6,897 nt of DNA from JBOGHU01 sp050742255 (GCA_050742255.1 JBOGHU010000133.1:1-6897); one strand, 5' to 3'; shown: positions 1-6,359, counted from the first letter of the stretch. Program-made: numbers and translations. Notes: generated by a model not told the origin, from the sequence alone.

Positions 1-198
1 CTCCACGACCTGGCCGCCGCCGCCGCCGCCACCGACCGCCCGGCGGCGGCCCGACTCCTCGAGGCCAAGTCCGAGGTCGAGGCCGACCTGGCCACCTCCG
101 CGCCCCCCGCCACCCTGGCCGCCGACCTCGAGCGCCTGGTCGCCACCGCCGGGACCGCCGCCGTCGCCACCGGCCTCCCGGCCCCAGCCCCCTGCTGA
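1..198 (+). CDS. 3' end of an alanine-rich, probably helical protein (partial, unidentified)
   Basis: Frame 1 is open from the window edge to TGA at 196-198, giving 65 residues. It starts with a six-alanine run encoded by GCC codons and continues with alternating Ala/Leu and charged residues (LLEAKSEVEADL), which suggests amphipathic helices. The tail is Pro/Ala-rich and ends in Cys. Codon use is strongly G/C at the third position, as in the genes that follow. The stop lies only 15 bp before the next start, so this gene is probably the upstream member of the same operon. No family motif is visible in the fragment and I assign no function. A helical metal-related or extracytoplasmic protein is conceivable from the neighbouring lipoprotein, but nothing in the residues shows it. 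Confidence 0.65.
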   Translation, partial: LHDLAAAAAATDRPAAARLLEAKSEVEADLATSAPPATLAADLERLVATAGTAAVATGLPAPAPC

Positions 199-200
199 CC

Positions 201-206
201 AGAGGA
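201..206 (+). promoter_or_regulatory. ribosome binding site for the lipoprotein gene
   Basis: AGAGGA lies 7 nt before the ATG at 214. It is one of the clearest Shine-Dalgarno sequences in the window and fixes this start. The lipoprotein signal peptide begins straight after it, which agrees. Confidence 0.7.
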
Positions 207-213
207 AACGCCG

Positions 214-1248
214 ATGCCCACCGCCCTCGCCCCCCGTCCCCTCCGACCGCCCCGCCTGGGAATGGCCCTGGTGCTCGCCCTGGCCCTGGTGGCCACGGCG
301 TGCGGCAGCTCCGACGGTCCCGCCACCGCCCCCTACCGGTCGCCCGCAGGGGAGGGGGGCACCACCGCCGGGTCCGAGGCCCAGCTCAACGCCCTGGTGG
401 CCAGCTACGAGCTGGTCGCCGACCGGCCCCAGCGGTTCCTTCTGGGGCTCATCGACAACCAGCAGCGGGGTGCCGCCTACGGCACCGTCGAGCTGTCCTT
501 CGCCTACGGGGGCACCTCGGACCGGCCCCTGGGCCGGCCCCGGCCCGGTCCCACCGCCACCGCCGGCTTCCGACCCATCCCCGGCCAGGCCGCCGACCCG
601 GCGCGCACCGGGCCCGCCCTGGTGAACCCCTCCGAGGTCATCGGGGTGTACGGCGCCGAGGGCGTGTCGTTGGACGCCGTGGGGTTCTGGCAGGTGACCG
701 CCACCGTGGAGCTGGAGGGGGGACCGGTGGAGGCCAGCGCCAGCTTCGAGGTCATCGAGTCCCCGGTGGTCCCCGCCGTGGGTGATCCGGCGCCCCGCAC
801 CCGACAGCGGCTGGCCGGCGACCCCGGCGTGGCCGCCCGGGCCGTCGACTCCCGGGCCGGGCCGGAGCCGGGTGGGCCGGTCCCTGACCCCGAGCTGCAC
901 TCCACGACCGTGGCCGACGCCCTGGCCGCCGGCCGCCCGACGATGGTGGTGGTGTCCACCCCCACCTACTGCCAGAGCCGGTTCTGCGGGCCCATCACCG
1001 ACGCCGTGTCGGCCCTGGCCGCCCGGCACGGGGACCGGATGGACTTCGTCCACCTGGAGGTGTGGGAGGACTTCGACACCCAGACGCTGAACCCCGCCGC
1101 CCCTGAGTGGATCTTCCCGCCCGGCAGCGACGGCGCCAACGAGCCGTGGGTCTTCGTGGTCGACGGCAGCGGGACCATCGTGGAGCGCTTCGACAACGTG
1201 GCGACCGAGGCCGAGCTGGCCCGGGCGGCCGACGAGGTGCTGGGGTAG
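214..1248 (+). CDS. lipoprotein with a YtkA-like middle region and a thioredoxin-like C-terminal domain
   Basis: 344 residues. The N-terminus has arginines, then a hydrophobic stretch (about 16-28) and a lipobox ending in ATAC with Cys30 followed by GSSDG. This is a typical lipoprotein signal, so the protein should be anchored on the outer face of the membrane. Residues about 58-182 look like a beta-sandwich: alternating hydrophobics and a 'GFWQVTATVELEGG' stretch (157-170) reminiscent of YtkA/FixH-like domains. A Pro/Gly/Arg linker (about 185-225) leads to a thioredoxin-like domain (about 228-344). That domain has TMVVVSTPTYCQSRFCGP, with Cys253 and Cys258 in a CX4C arrangement, and EPWVFVVDGSGTIVERF, where Pro311 sits where thioredoxin folds place the cis-proline. 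CX4C differs from the CXXC of thioredoxins and the CXXXC of Sco proteins, so activity could be redox, metal binding or neither. The thioredoxin-like fold is fairly sure; the YtkA-like part is tentative. It is 4 bp from the downstream methyltransferase gene and probably co-transcribed with it. Confidence 0.8.
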   Translation: MPTALAPRPLRPPRLGMALVLALALVATACGSSDGPATAPYRSPAGEGGTTAGSEAQLNALVASYELVADRPQRFLLGLIDNQQRGAAYGTVELSFAYGGTSDRPLGRPRPGPTATAGFRPIPGQAADPARTGPALVNPSEVIGVYGAEGVSLDAVGFWQVTATVELEGGPVEASASFEVIESPVVPAVGDPAPRTRQRLAGDPGVAARAVDSRAGPEPGGPVPDPELHSTTVADALAAGRPTMVVVSTPTYCQSRFCGPITDAVSALAARHGDRMDFVHLEVWEDFDTQTLNPAAPEWIFPPGSDGANEPWVFVVDGSGTIVERFDNVATEAELARAADEVLG

Positions 1249-1252
1249 GGCC

Positions 1253-1879
1253 GTGAGCGTTCGCCACCCGATCTTCGCCCGCGTATACCACGCCACTGCC
1301 CGGGCGATGGAGCCCGCACTGGCCGAGCACCGCCGGGAGCTGCTGGCCGGGCTGGCCGGCCGGGTGGTGGAGGTGGGCGCCGGCAACGGCATGAACTTCA
1401 CCCACTACCCGGCCACGGTGACCGAGGTGGTGGCGGTGGAGCCCGAGCCCTACCTGCGGGCCCGGGCCGAGGAGGCGGCGCGGGCGGCCCCGGTGCCGGT
1501 GACGGTGGTGGAGGGGACCGCCGAGCGCCTGCCGGCCGACGACGCCGTCTTCGACGCCGGGGTGGCGTCGCTGGTGCTGTGCTCGGTGCCCGATCAGGGC
1601 CCGGCCCTGGCCGAGCTGGCCCGGGTGATCCGTCCCGGCGGGCAGCTGCGCTTCTACGAGCACGTGGTGGCGGACACGCCCGGCCTGGCCCGGGCCCAGC
1701 GGGCCGCCGACCGGGTCTGGCCCCGGGTGGCCGGGGGTTGCCACACCTCCCGGGACACCTCCGCCGCCATAGGGGCGGCGGGGTTCGAGCTCCAGGCGTG
1801 CCGGCGCCTCTCCTTCCGCCCCTGCCCCCTGGCCGCCCTCACCGCTCCCCACGTGCTGGGTCGGGCCCGCCGCCCCTGA
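1253..1879 (+). CDS. class I SAM-dependent methyltransferase, METTL7/TMT1-like
   Basis: 208 residues from a GTG start 4 bp after the lipoprotein stop. The family-like N-terminus (HPIFARVYHATAR) supports this start. GGGGTAGG just before it is a poor, very close Shine-Dalgarno, so translation may be coupled. Rossmann methyltransferase motifs appear in order: motif I VVEVGAGNGMNF (38-49), the acidic SAM-ribose residue in VAVEPEPYL (Glu63), the motif around DDAVFDAGVASLVLCSVPD (96-114), and VIRPGGQLRFYEHV (125-138). The LVLCSV, RPGG...EHV and GGC.TSRD features plus a C-terminal APHVLG closely follow animal METTL7/TMT1 as I recall it; those enzymes are known to S-methylate thiols. The real bacterial substrate is unknown, and many broad Methyltransf_11 members share parts of this pattern. 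No membrane anchor is visible, unlike the animal enzymes. Family membership is sure; the thiol substrate is inference. Confidence 0.85.
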   Translation: MSVRHPIFARVYHATARAMEPALAEHRRELLAGLAGRVVEVGAGNGMNFTHYPATVTEVVAVEPEPYLRARAEEAARAAPVPVTVVEGTAERLPADDAVFDAGVASLVLCSVPDQGPALAELARVIRPGGQLRFYEHVVADTPGLARAQRAADRVWPRVAGGCHTSRDTSAAIGAAGFELQACRRLSFRPCPLAALTAPHVLGRARRP

Positions 1880-1884
1880 CGTCG

Positions 1885-1917
1885 CCTGTTGCCAGGCCTG
1901 TTGCCAGGCCTGTTGCC
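1885..1917 (+). repeat. three tandem 12-bp repeats upstream of csoR
   Basis: The unit CCTGTTGCCAGG occurs at 1885-1896 and 1897-1908, followed by a third copy truncated after nine bases (1909-1917). Each unit is itself a small dyad (CCTG...CAGG). Each carries TTGCC; the third copy supplies the likely -35 element of csoR. The role is unknown: a second regulator site or replication slippage are both possible. Confidence 0.75.
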
Positions 1918-1941
1918 CTACCCACCCCGGGTGGGTAGGGT
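1913..1941 (+). promoter_or_regulatory. csoR-copA promoter, leaderless geometry
   Basis: TTGCCC (1913-1918) and TAGGGT (1936-1941) are separated by 17 nt. The -10 fits the actinobacterial TANNNT pattern. If its last T is position -7, transcription starts at 1948, exactly on an ATG. This predicts a leaderless csoR message. The elements are seen; promoter activity is inferred. Confidence 0.65.
1916..1940 (+). promoter_or_regulatory. CsoR operator (perfect 12-bp palindrome)
   Basis: The arms CCCTACCCACCC (1916-1927) and GGGTGGGTAGGG (1929-1940) are perfect inverted repeats around a single C. C-tract/G-tract dyads with outer TA steps, directly upstream of csoR-copA, are the known form of CsoR-family operators. 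This one covers the promoter spacer, most of the -10 and half of the -35, so bound CsoR would block RNA polymerase. Release on Cu(I) binding is family knowledge. Confidence 0.82.
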
Positions 1942-1947
1942 ATGGCC

Positions 1948-2247
1948 ATGGATCCGACCCACCGAGCCAACCTCCTCCGGCGCCTTCGCACCGCCCGCGG
2001 GCACCTCGACGGGGTGATCCGCATGGTCGAGGACGACACCTACTGCATCGACGTCATGAAGCAGCTCTCGGCGGTGGAGGGCGCCCTCCAGGGCGCCAGC
2101 CGGCTGGTCCTGGGCAACCATCTGCGGACATGCGTGGCCGACGCCATGCAGGAGGGCCGGGTCGAGGCCGTCGTCGACGAGCTGATGGAGGCCCTCCGCT
2201 TCGACCGGGGGCCCGTCGCCAACCCCACCACAGAGGTGACCGCATGA
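1948..2247 (+). CDS. csoR: CsoR-family copper-sensing transcriptional repressor
   Basis: 99 residues from the ATG at 1948, chosen because the -10 predicts transcription starting there; another in-frame ATG at 1942 would add Met-Ala. The protein is an all-helical DUF156/CsoR-RcnR-type repressor. The Cu(I) ligand triad is intact: Cys33, His58 and Cys62, with the 25- and 4-residue spacings of M. tuberculosis CsoR Cys36/His61/Cys65. The second-shell Tyr32 and Glu78 also fall at positions matching the mycobacterial Tyr35/Glu81 pair linked to allostery. The N-terminal helix motif (RRLRTARGHLDGVIRMVEDD) is typical of the family. The intact triad favours copper over the nickel, formaldehyde or persulfide sensors of this superfamily. 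The stop overlaps the copA start as ATGA, giving a self-regulated two-gene operon with the palindrome just upstream. Confidence 0.95.
   Translation: MDPTHRANLLRRLRTARGHLDGVIRMVEDDTYCIDVMKQLSAVEGALQGASRLVLGNHLRTCVADAMQEGRVEAVVDELMEALRFDRGPVANPTTEVTA
2233..2238 (+). promoter_or_regulatory. ribosome binding site for copA
   Basis: GAGGTG, 5 nt before the ATG at 2244, lies inside the end of csoR. It selects 2244 over in-frame upstream starts such as 2130, which would add a 38-residue Arg/Gly-rich shadow of csoR coding sequence. Confidence 0.65.
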
Positions 2248-4448
2248 GCAGCCTGATCGAGCCGCGACCGACCGAGGCCCCCGAGGAGCCCACCGAGGTC
2301 GACCTGGAGGTGGCCGGCATGACCTGTGGGTCCTGCGCCGCCCGGGTGGAGAAGGTGCTGAGCCGCCAGGAGGGGGTGCGCCAGGCGGGGGTGAACTTCG
2401 CCACCGGTAGGGCCCGGGTGGCCTTCGATCCCGGGGCGGTGACCCTCGACGAACTGGGCGCCGCCGTCGAGCGCATCGGATACCGGCTGGGGCCCCCCGA
2501 GGAGGCGGAGCCGGGCGAGAGCCAGGCCGACCAGGAGGCTGCCGCCCAGTCGGCGTGGCTGCTGCGGGTGGCTGTGGCCTGGCCGCTGAGCCTGGCCGTG
2601 CTGGTGCTCTCCCTCACCGCCATGGACCGGATCTGGGTCCGCTGGACCATCGCCGCCCTCACCGTCCCGGTGCAGTTCTGGGTGGGCTGGCCGTTCCTCC
2701 GGGTGGCGGCGGAGCGGGCCCGCACCTGGACCGCCAACATGGACACCCTCATCGCCCTGGGCACCCTGGCCGCGTTCTGGTTCTCGGTGGTGCAGCTTGC
2801 CGGCGGTGGCGATCTGTACTTCGACACCGCGGCGCTGATCATCTCGTTCCTGGTGCTCGGCCGGTACTTCGAGGCCCGGGCCAAGGGACGGGCCTCGGGT
2901 GCCATCCGGGCCCTGCTCGAGCTGGGGGCCAAGGAGGCCCGGGTCGTGGTGGACGGGCAGGAGCGCACCGTGCCCGCCGACCAGGTCCACCCAGGTGACC
3001 TGGTGCGGGTCCGTCCCGGGGAGAAGATCCCCGTCGACGGTGAGGTCATCGAGGGGGCGTCGGCGGTCGACGAGTCGATGCTCACGGGCGAGTCGGTGCC
3101 CGTCGACAAGGCCCCCGGCGACCGGGTGGCGGGGGCTACCATCAGCCGCCAGGGGGTGCTCACCCTGCGGGCCACCGCCGTGGGCGCCGACACCGCCCTG
3201 GCCCAGATCGTGCGTCTGGTCCAACAGGCCCAGGGCTCCAAGGCCCAGGTGCAGCGCCTGGCCGACCGGGTCTCGGGCGTCTTCGTCCCCGTGGTCATCG
3301 TCGTCGCCCTGCTCACCCTGGCCGGGTGGGCGGCGCTGGCCGGCGATCCCACCCGGGGCCTGGTCGCGGCGGTGGCGGTGCTGATCATCGCCTGCCCCTG
3401 CGCCCTGGGCCTGGCCACGCCCACGGCCATCATGGTCGGCACCGGCCGGGGCGCGGCCATGGGGGTGCTGATCAAGGGGGCCGAGGTGCTGGAGCGCTCC
3501 AAGCGCATCGACACGGTCGTCTTCGACAAGACCGGCACCCTCACCGCCGGGGAGATGGCGCTCACCGATGTCGAGGCCGGGCCCGACACGCCCGAGGAGG
3601 AGCTGCTGCGCCGGGCGGCGGCGGTGGAGGCCGCCTCCGAGCACCCGGTGGGCCGGGCCGTGGTCGACGCCGCCGTCGCAGCGGGCGTGGCGGTGCCAGA
3701 GGTCACCGGCTTCGAGGCCGTGGCCGGCCACGGCGTGCGGGCCGACGTCGAGGGCACGGTGGTGCACGTGGGCCGGCGCAAGCTGATGGCCGAGGCCGGC
3801 CTCACCGGCCCCGCCGAGCTGGAGGAGGCGGCCGACCGCCTGGAGGGCGAGGGCAAGACCGCCATCCTCGCCGGCTGGGACGGGCGGGTCCGGGGCGTGC
3901 TGGCGGTGGCCGACAGGCTCAGGGACGACGCCGTGGAGGCGGTCGGCCGGCTGCGGTCCCTGGGGGTGGCGGTGGCCATGATCACCGGTGACAACCACCG
4001 CACCGCAGACGCCATCGCCGCCCAGGTGGGGATCGACGAGGTGCTGGCCGAGGTGCTGCCCGAGGACAAGGTCGACGAGGTCCGCCGCCTCCAGGGCCAG
4101 GGCCGGGTGGTGGCCATGGTCGGCGACGGGGTGAACGACGCCCCGGCCCTGGTCCAGGCCGACCTGGGCATCGCCATCGGCACCGGCACCGACGTGGCCA
4201 TCGAGTCCTCCGACATCACCCTGCTGGCCGAGGACCTCGACGGGGTGGCCACCGCAATCCTGTTGTCACGGCGCACGTTCCGCACCATCCTCCAGAACCT
4301 GGGGTGGGCGTTCGGCTACAACACCGCCGCCATTCCCGTCGCCGCCCTGGGGCTGCTCAACCCCATCATCGCCGGGGCGGCCATGGCGTTCTCCTCGGTG
4401 TCGGTGGTGACCAACAGCCTCCGCCTGTACCGGTTCCGCCGGATGTAG
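2244..4448 (+). CDS. copA: P1B-1-type Cu+-exporting ATPase
   Basis: 734 residues, start fixed by the ATGA overlap with csoR. It is an integral membrane pump that exports Cu+ from the cytoplasm using ATP. One N-terminal heavy-metal-associated domain (about 18-84) has GMTCGSC with Cys28/Cys31. Membrane segments follow at about 105-125, 131-154, 166-186 and 192-208. The actuator domain has TGES (281-284). TM6 carries the transport motif CPC (Cys384-Pro-Cys386). The P-domain has DKTGT with phosphorylated Asp428. The N-domain has SEHP (His467) and GHG (495-497), followed by TGDN (581-584) and GDGVND (627-632). The last two segments hold Tyr692-Asn693 and Met714 with Ser717-Ser718. CPC plus YN plus MxxSS is the recognised P1B-1 (Cu+/Ag+) signature, distinguishing it from Zn/Cd pumps. 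Length is normal for a one-MBD pump, and no lesion is visible. No separate CopZ chaperone gene is present in the window. Confidence 0.97.
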   Translation: MSSLIEPRPTEAPEEPTEVDLEVAGMTCGSCAARVEKVLSRQEGVRQAGVNFATGRARVAFDPGAVTLDELGAAVERIGYRLGPPEEAEPGESQADQEAAAQSAWLLRVAVAWPLSLAVLVLSLTAMDRIWVRWTIAALTVPVQFWVGWPFLRVAAERARTWTANMDTLIALGTLAAFWFSVVQLAGGGDLYFDTAALIISFLVLGRYFEARAKGRASGAIRALLELGAKEARVVVDGQERTVPADQVHPGDLVRVRPGEKIPVDGEVIEGASAVDESMLTGESVPVDKAPGDRVAGATISRQGVLTLRATAVGADTALAQIVRLVQQAQGSKAQVQRLADRVSGVFVPVVIVVALLTLAGWAALAGDPTRGLVAAVAVLIIACPCALGLATPTAIMVGTGRGAAMGVLIKGAEVLERSKRIDTVVFDKTGTLTAGEMALTDVEAGPDTPEEELLRRAAAVEAASEHPVGRAVVDAAVAAGVAVPEVTGFEAVAGHGVRADVEGTVVHVGRRKLMAEAGLTGPAELEEAADRLEGEGKTAILAGWDGRVRGVLAVADRLRDDAVEAVGRLRSLGVAVAMITGDNHRTADAIAAQVGIDEVLAEVLPEDKVDEVRRLQGQGRVVAMVGDGVNDAPALVQADLGIAIGTGTDVAIESSDITLLAEDLDGVATAILLSRRTFRTILQNLGWAFGYNTAAIPVAALGLLNPIIAGAAMAFSSVSVVTNSLRLYRFRRM

Positions 4449-4504
4449 CGGCGCAGGGCGCCCGGTGCCGGCGCGGGCCGGGCCTGTCGGCTACAACCGG
4501 GCCC

Positions 4505-5209
4505 GTGGCCGAGCCGCTGTTCCGCTTCGAGGACGTGGCCGTCACCGTGCCCGGTGCCACCGTGCTCGAGGGCGTCACCGCCGAGGTGCCGGGCCGGGGG
4601 GTGACGGTGGTGGCCGGCCCCTCGGGGGCGGGCAAGAGCACCCTGCTGCGGCTGTGCAACCGCCTGGAGGTGCCCAGCGCCGGTCGGGTGGTCCTCCGCG
4701 GCGACGACGTGGCCGGCCTCGACCCCCTGGCCCTGCGCCGGCAGGTCGGGATGGTCTTCCAGCGCCCGGCGCTCTTCGGGGGCACGGTCCGCGACAACCT
4801 GGCCGTGGCCAAGCCCGGCGCCGGGGACGGCGTCTGGGCCACCGCCCTGGAGCAGGCCGCCCTTGCCCCGAGCTTCCTCGACCGCCGGGCGGCGGACCTC
4901 TCGGGAGGCGAGGCCCAGCGGGTCGCCCTGGCCCGCACCCTGGTCACCGGGCCGGAGGTGCTGCTCCTCGACGAGCCCACCTCCTGGCTGGACGCCGGCC
5001 CCAGGCGTACCTTCGAGCGGTTGGCCCGGGGCCTGGCCGAGGGCGGGGTGGCGGTGCTGTGGGTCACCCACGACCTGGCCCAGCTCCGCCGTCTCGCCGA
5101 CCACGTGGTGGTGCTGGACCACGGACGGCTGGTGCTGGCGGGCGAGCCGGAGGGGATCGATGCGCCCCAGGTGGCCCACATCCTCTCGGGAGGCGACGGT
5201 GCCCGCTGA
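4505..5209 (+). CDS. fetA: ABC transporter ATP-binding protein, FetA-like
   Basis: 234 residues from GTG at 4505; the open frame extends upstream, but that stretch overlaps copA and lacks ABC features. Walker A GPSGAGKST (38-46), Q-loop Gln86 in VFQRPALFGGTVRDNL, signature LSGGE (132-136), Walker B VLLLDEP (152-158) and H-loop His189 are all intact. The D-loop reads SWLD (160-163), with Trp instead of the usual Ala. It should form the cytoplasmic ATPase dimer powering the FetB-like permease, whose gene overlaps its end by 11 bp. In E. coli, FetAB (YbbL-YbbM) is a putative iron exporter, and plant relatives STAR1/ALS3 act in aluminium tolerance. No good Shine-Dalgarno precedes the GTG. A weak TACAAC at 4492-4497 could be a -10 for a leaderless message, or the gene may be read through from copA 56 bp upstream. 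ATPase identity is sure; metal specificity is inferred. Confidence 0.88.
   Translation: MAEPLFRFEDVAVTVPGATVLEGVTAEVPGRGVTVVAGPSGAGKSTLLRLCNRLEVPSAGRVVLRGDDVAGLDPLALRRQVGMVFQRPALFGGTVRDNLAVAKPGAGDGVWATALEQAALAPSFLDRRAADLSGGEAQRVALARTLVTGPEVLLLDEPTSWLDAGPRRTFERLARGLAEGGVAVLWVTHDLAQLRRLADHVVVLDHGRLVLAGEPEGIDAPQVAHILSGGDGAR
5188..5193 (+). promoter_or_regulatory. ribosome binding site for the FetB-like permease
   Basis: GGGAGG, 5 nt before the GTG at 5199, lies inside the last codons of the ATPase gene. It selects 5199 over the in-frame GTG at 5211. Confidence 0.65.
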
Positions 5210-5981
5210 CGTGGGCTGGGCCGGCCTGGGGCTGTCCCTGGTGCTGGTGGTGGTGGCGGTGGCGGTGTCACGCTGGCGACGGTTGGGCCTGGAGGCGACC
5301 ATCACCTGGGCGGCGGCCCGGGCCATCGGCCAGCTGCTGGTGGTGGGGGCGGCCCTGGGCCTTGTCCTCGACCCCGGCCGGCCCCTGGTGTGGTCGTGGT
5401 TGTGGGTGGTGGCCATGTTCGGCGTGGCCGCCGACGTGGTCCGGCGCCGGGCTCCCGAGGTGCCCGGGTTGCTGCTCCTGGCCGGGGCCGGCTTCGCCGC
5501 CTCGGCGGCGGTCACCCTGGGCGTGATCTTCGGGCTGGGTGTGTTCCCCCTCGAGGGCCGCACGCTGGTGCCGCTGGCCGGGCTGACGGTGGGCAACACC
5601 ATGAACGCCACAGTCCTGGTCGCCCGCCGGGTGGTGGAGGAGCTTCGGGACAAGCGGGCCGAGGTGGAGGCCCGCCTGGCCCTGGGCCAGCCGGCGCCGC
5701 TGGCCGCCCGCCCCTACCTGGCCGCCGCCCTGCGCACCGCCCTCATCCCCCAGATCGAGCGGACCAAGGCGGTGGGGCTGGTGGCCCTGCCCGGCGCCAT
5801 GACCGGGCTCATCCTCGCCGGCGTGGACCCGCTGGACGCGGTGGTGGTGCAGGCGGTGGTGATGTTCCTGGTGCTGGGGGCGGTGGCCACCACCACCACC
5901 GTGGTGGGCCTCGGTGCCGCCCGCCGCCTGTTCACCTCCGACCACCGCCTGGTCGCCCTGGTCCGCCCGGCCGGCGGCTAG
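5199..5981 (+). CDS. fetB: UPF0014/FetB-type ABC transporter permease, probable metal exporter
   Basis: 260 residues, a normal length for the family, from a GTG that overlaps the ATPase gene by 11 bp. Hydrophobic segments at about 7-25, 38-58, 63-80, 90-113, 121-143, 190-208 and 214-240 indicate a polytopic membrane protein. Family features are RAIGQLLVVGAALG (41-54), LAGLTVGNTMNA (126-137) and the conserved cytoplasmic stretch IPQIERTKAVGLVALPGAMTG (183-203), which in this family precedes the penultimate helix. A charged segment (146-160) follows the GNTMNA motif, as expected. With the upstream ATPase it should form a complete transporter. The E. coli pair is linked to iron export under peroxide stress; the position after copA fits transition-metal efflux, but the transported ion cannot be read from the sequence. 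It ends 12 bp from the convergent minus-strand gene. Confidence 0.88.
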   Translation: MPADVGWAGLGLSLVLVVVAVAVSRWRRLGLEATITWAAARAIGQLLVVGAALGLVLDPGRPLVWSWLWVVAMFGVAADVVRRRAPEVPGLLLLAGAGFAASAAVTLGVIFGLGVFPLEGRTLVPLAGLTVGNTMNATVLVARRVVEELRDKRAEVEARLALGQPAPLAARPYLAAALRTALIPQIERTKAVGLVALPGAMTGLILAGVDPLDAVVVQAVVMFLVLGAVATTTTVVGLGAARRLFTSDHRLVALVRPAGG

Positions 5982-5993
5982 AGGCGGCGTCGG

Positions 5994-6353
5994 CTACCCC
6001 TGGGTGGGGACCCCGGCCACCTCGGGCGGGGGCACGAACGCCACCGACTCGACGGTCCCCCGCACCTTTTCGGGCAGGGCCTCCAGGGGCAGCTCCCGAC
6101 CACCGCCCTCGGTGGTGACGGAGCGGGCCAGGCCCCGCTCCTCGATCACCAGGCGGTCGCCGAAGACCTCCTCGAACACCGCCGGCCGGGCGGCGATGGA
6201 GAAGTTGCGGGCGAAGGGGGCGTGGACCTCGAACCCGGCCGAGGTGAAGTGGGCCTTCACCGCCGCCACGGCGAGGTCGAGCCTCCCCCCGCCGGGCTGG
6301 GCCGAGGGGTGGAGCGAGACCACCGCCGACACCACCACGTCCGCCGGGGCCAT
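5994..6353 (-). CDS. small protein resembling a stand-alone sedolisin (S53) propeptide domain
   Basis: 119 residues. ATG at 6353-6351 is the most upstream possible start, because an in-frame stop lies three codons before it. There is no signal peptide; the Val/Ala-rich start (VVVSAVVSL) reads as a beta strand. The pattern is helix-strand: AVAAVKAHFTSAGFEVHAPFARNFSIAARPAVFEEVFG, then ELPLEALPEKVRGTVESVAFVPPP. This follows the logic of the Pro-kumamolisin activation domain: a helix ending in 'aGf.V', a strand 'r.i.i.a', a helix ending in 'eevFG', and a 'lP..v...V..v' ending. Here it is not followed by a protease. Free propeptides of such proteases can act as inhibitors, so an inhibitor or chaperone role is possible. 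A different ferredoxin-like fold with the same layout is the main alternative. Coding is well supported by the conserved-looking sequence and a matching upstream -10; function is not. Confidence 0.72.
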   Translation of the reverse strand: MAPADVVVSAVVSLHPSAQPGGGRLDLAVAAVKAHFTSAGFEVHAPFARNFSIAARPAVFEEVFGDRLVIEERGLARSVTTEGGGRELPLEALPEKVRGTVESVAFVPPPEVAGVPTQG

Positions 6354-6359
6354 GGCCGC

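Noticed and set aside
1916..1940. Terminator of the upstream operon (palindrome read as a hairpin)
   Set aside because: The single-base centre is too tight for a stable RNA loop without opening pairs, no T-tract follows, and it coincides with the promoter and the known operator form.
2130..2243. Upstream N-terminal extension of copA
   Set aside because: It overlaps csoR coding sequence and is Arg/Gly-rich. The ATG at 2244 has a good Shine-Dalgarno and an ATGA junction.
2040..4288. Very long minus-strand open frames opposite copA
   Set aside because: copA has every P1B-ATPase motif in order. The antisense frames give Arg/Ser/Pro- or His/Gly-rich text typical of GC-rich shadows.
5970..5994. 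Rho-independent terminator between fetB and the convergent gene
   Set aside because: Only a 6-bp stem with one G-U pair, a 13-nt loop and no T-tract. The gap is 12 bp and no convincing terminator is visible.
5995..6011. Second CsoR operator at the end of the minus-strand gene
   Set aside because: CCCC/GGGG tracts are present, but the arms are not symmetric and the site lies inside a 3' coding end away from any promoter.
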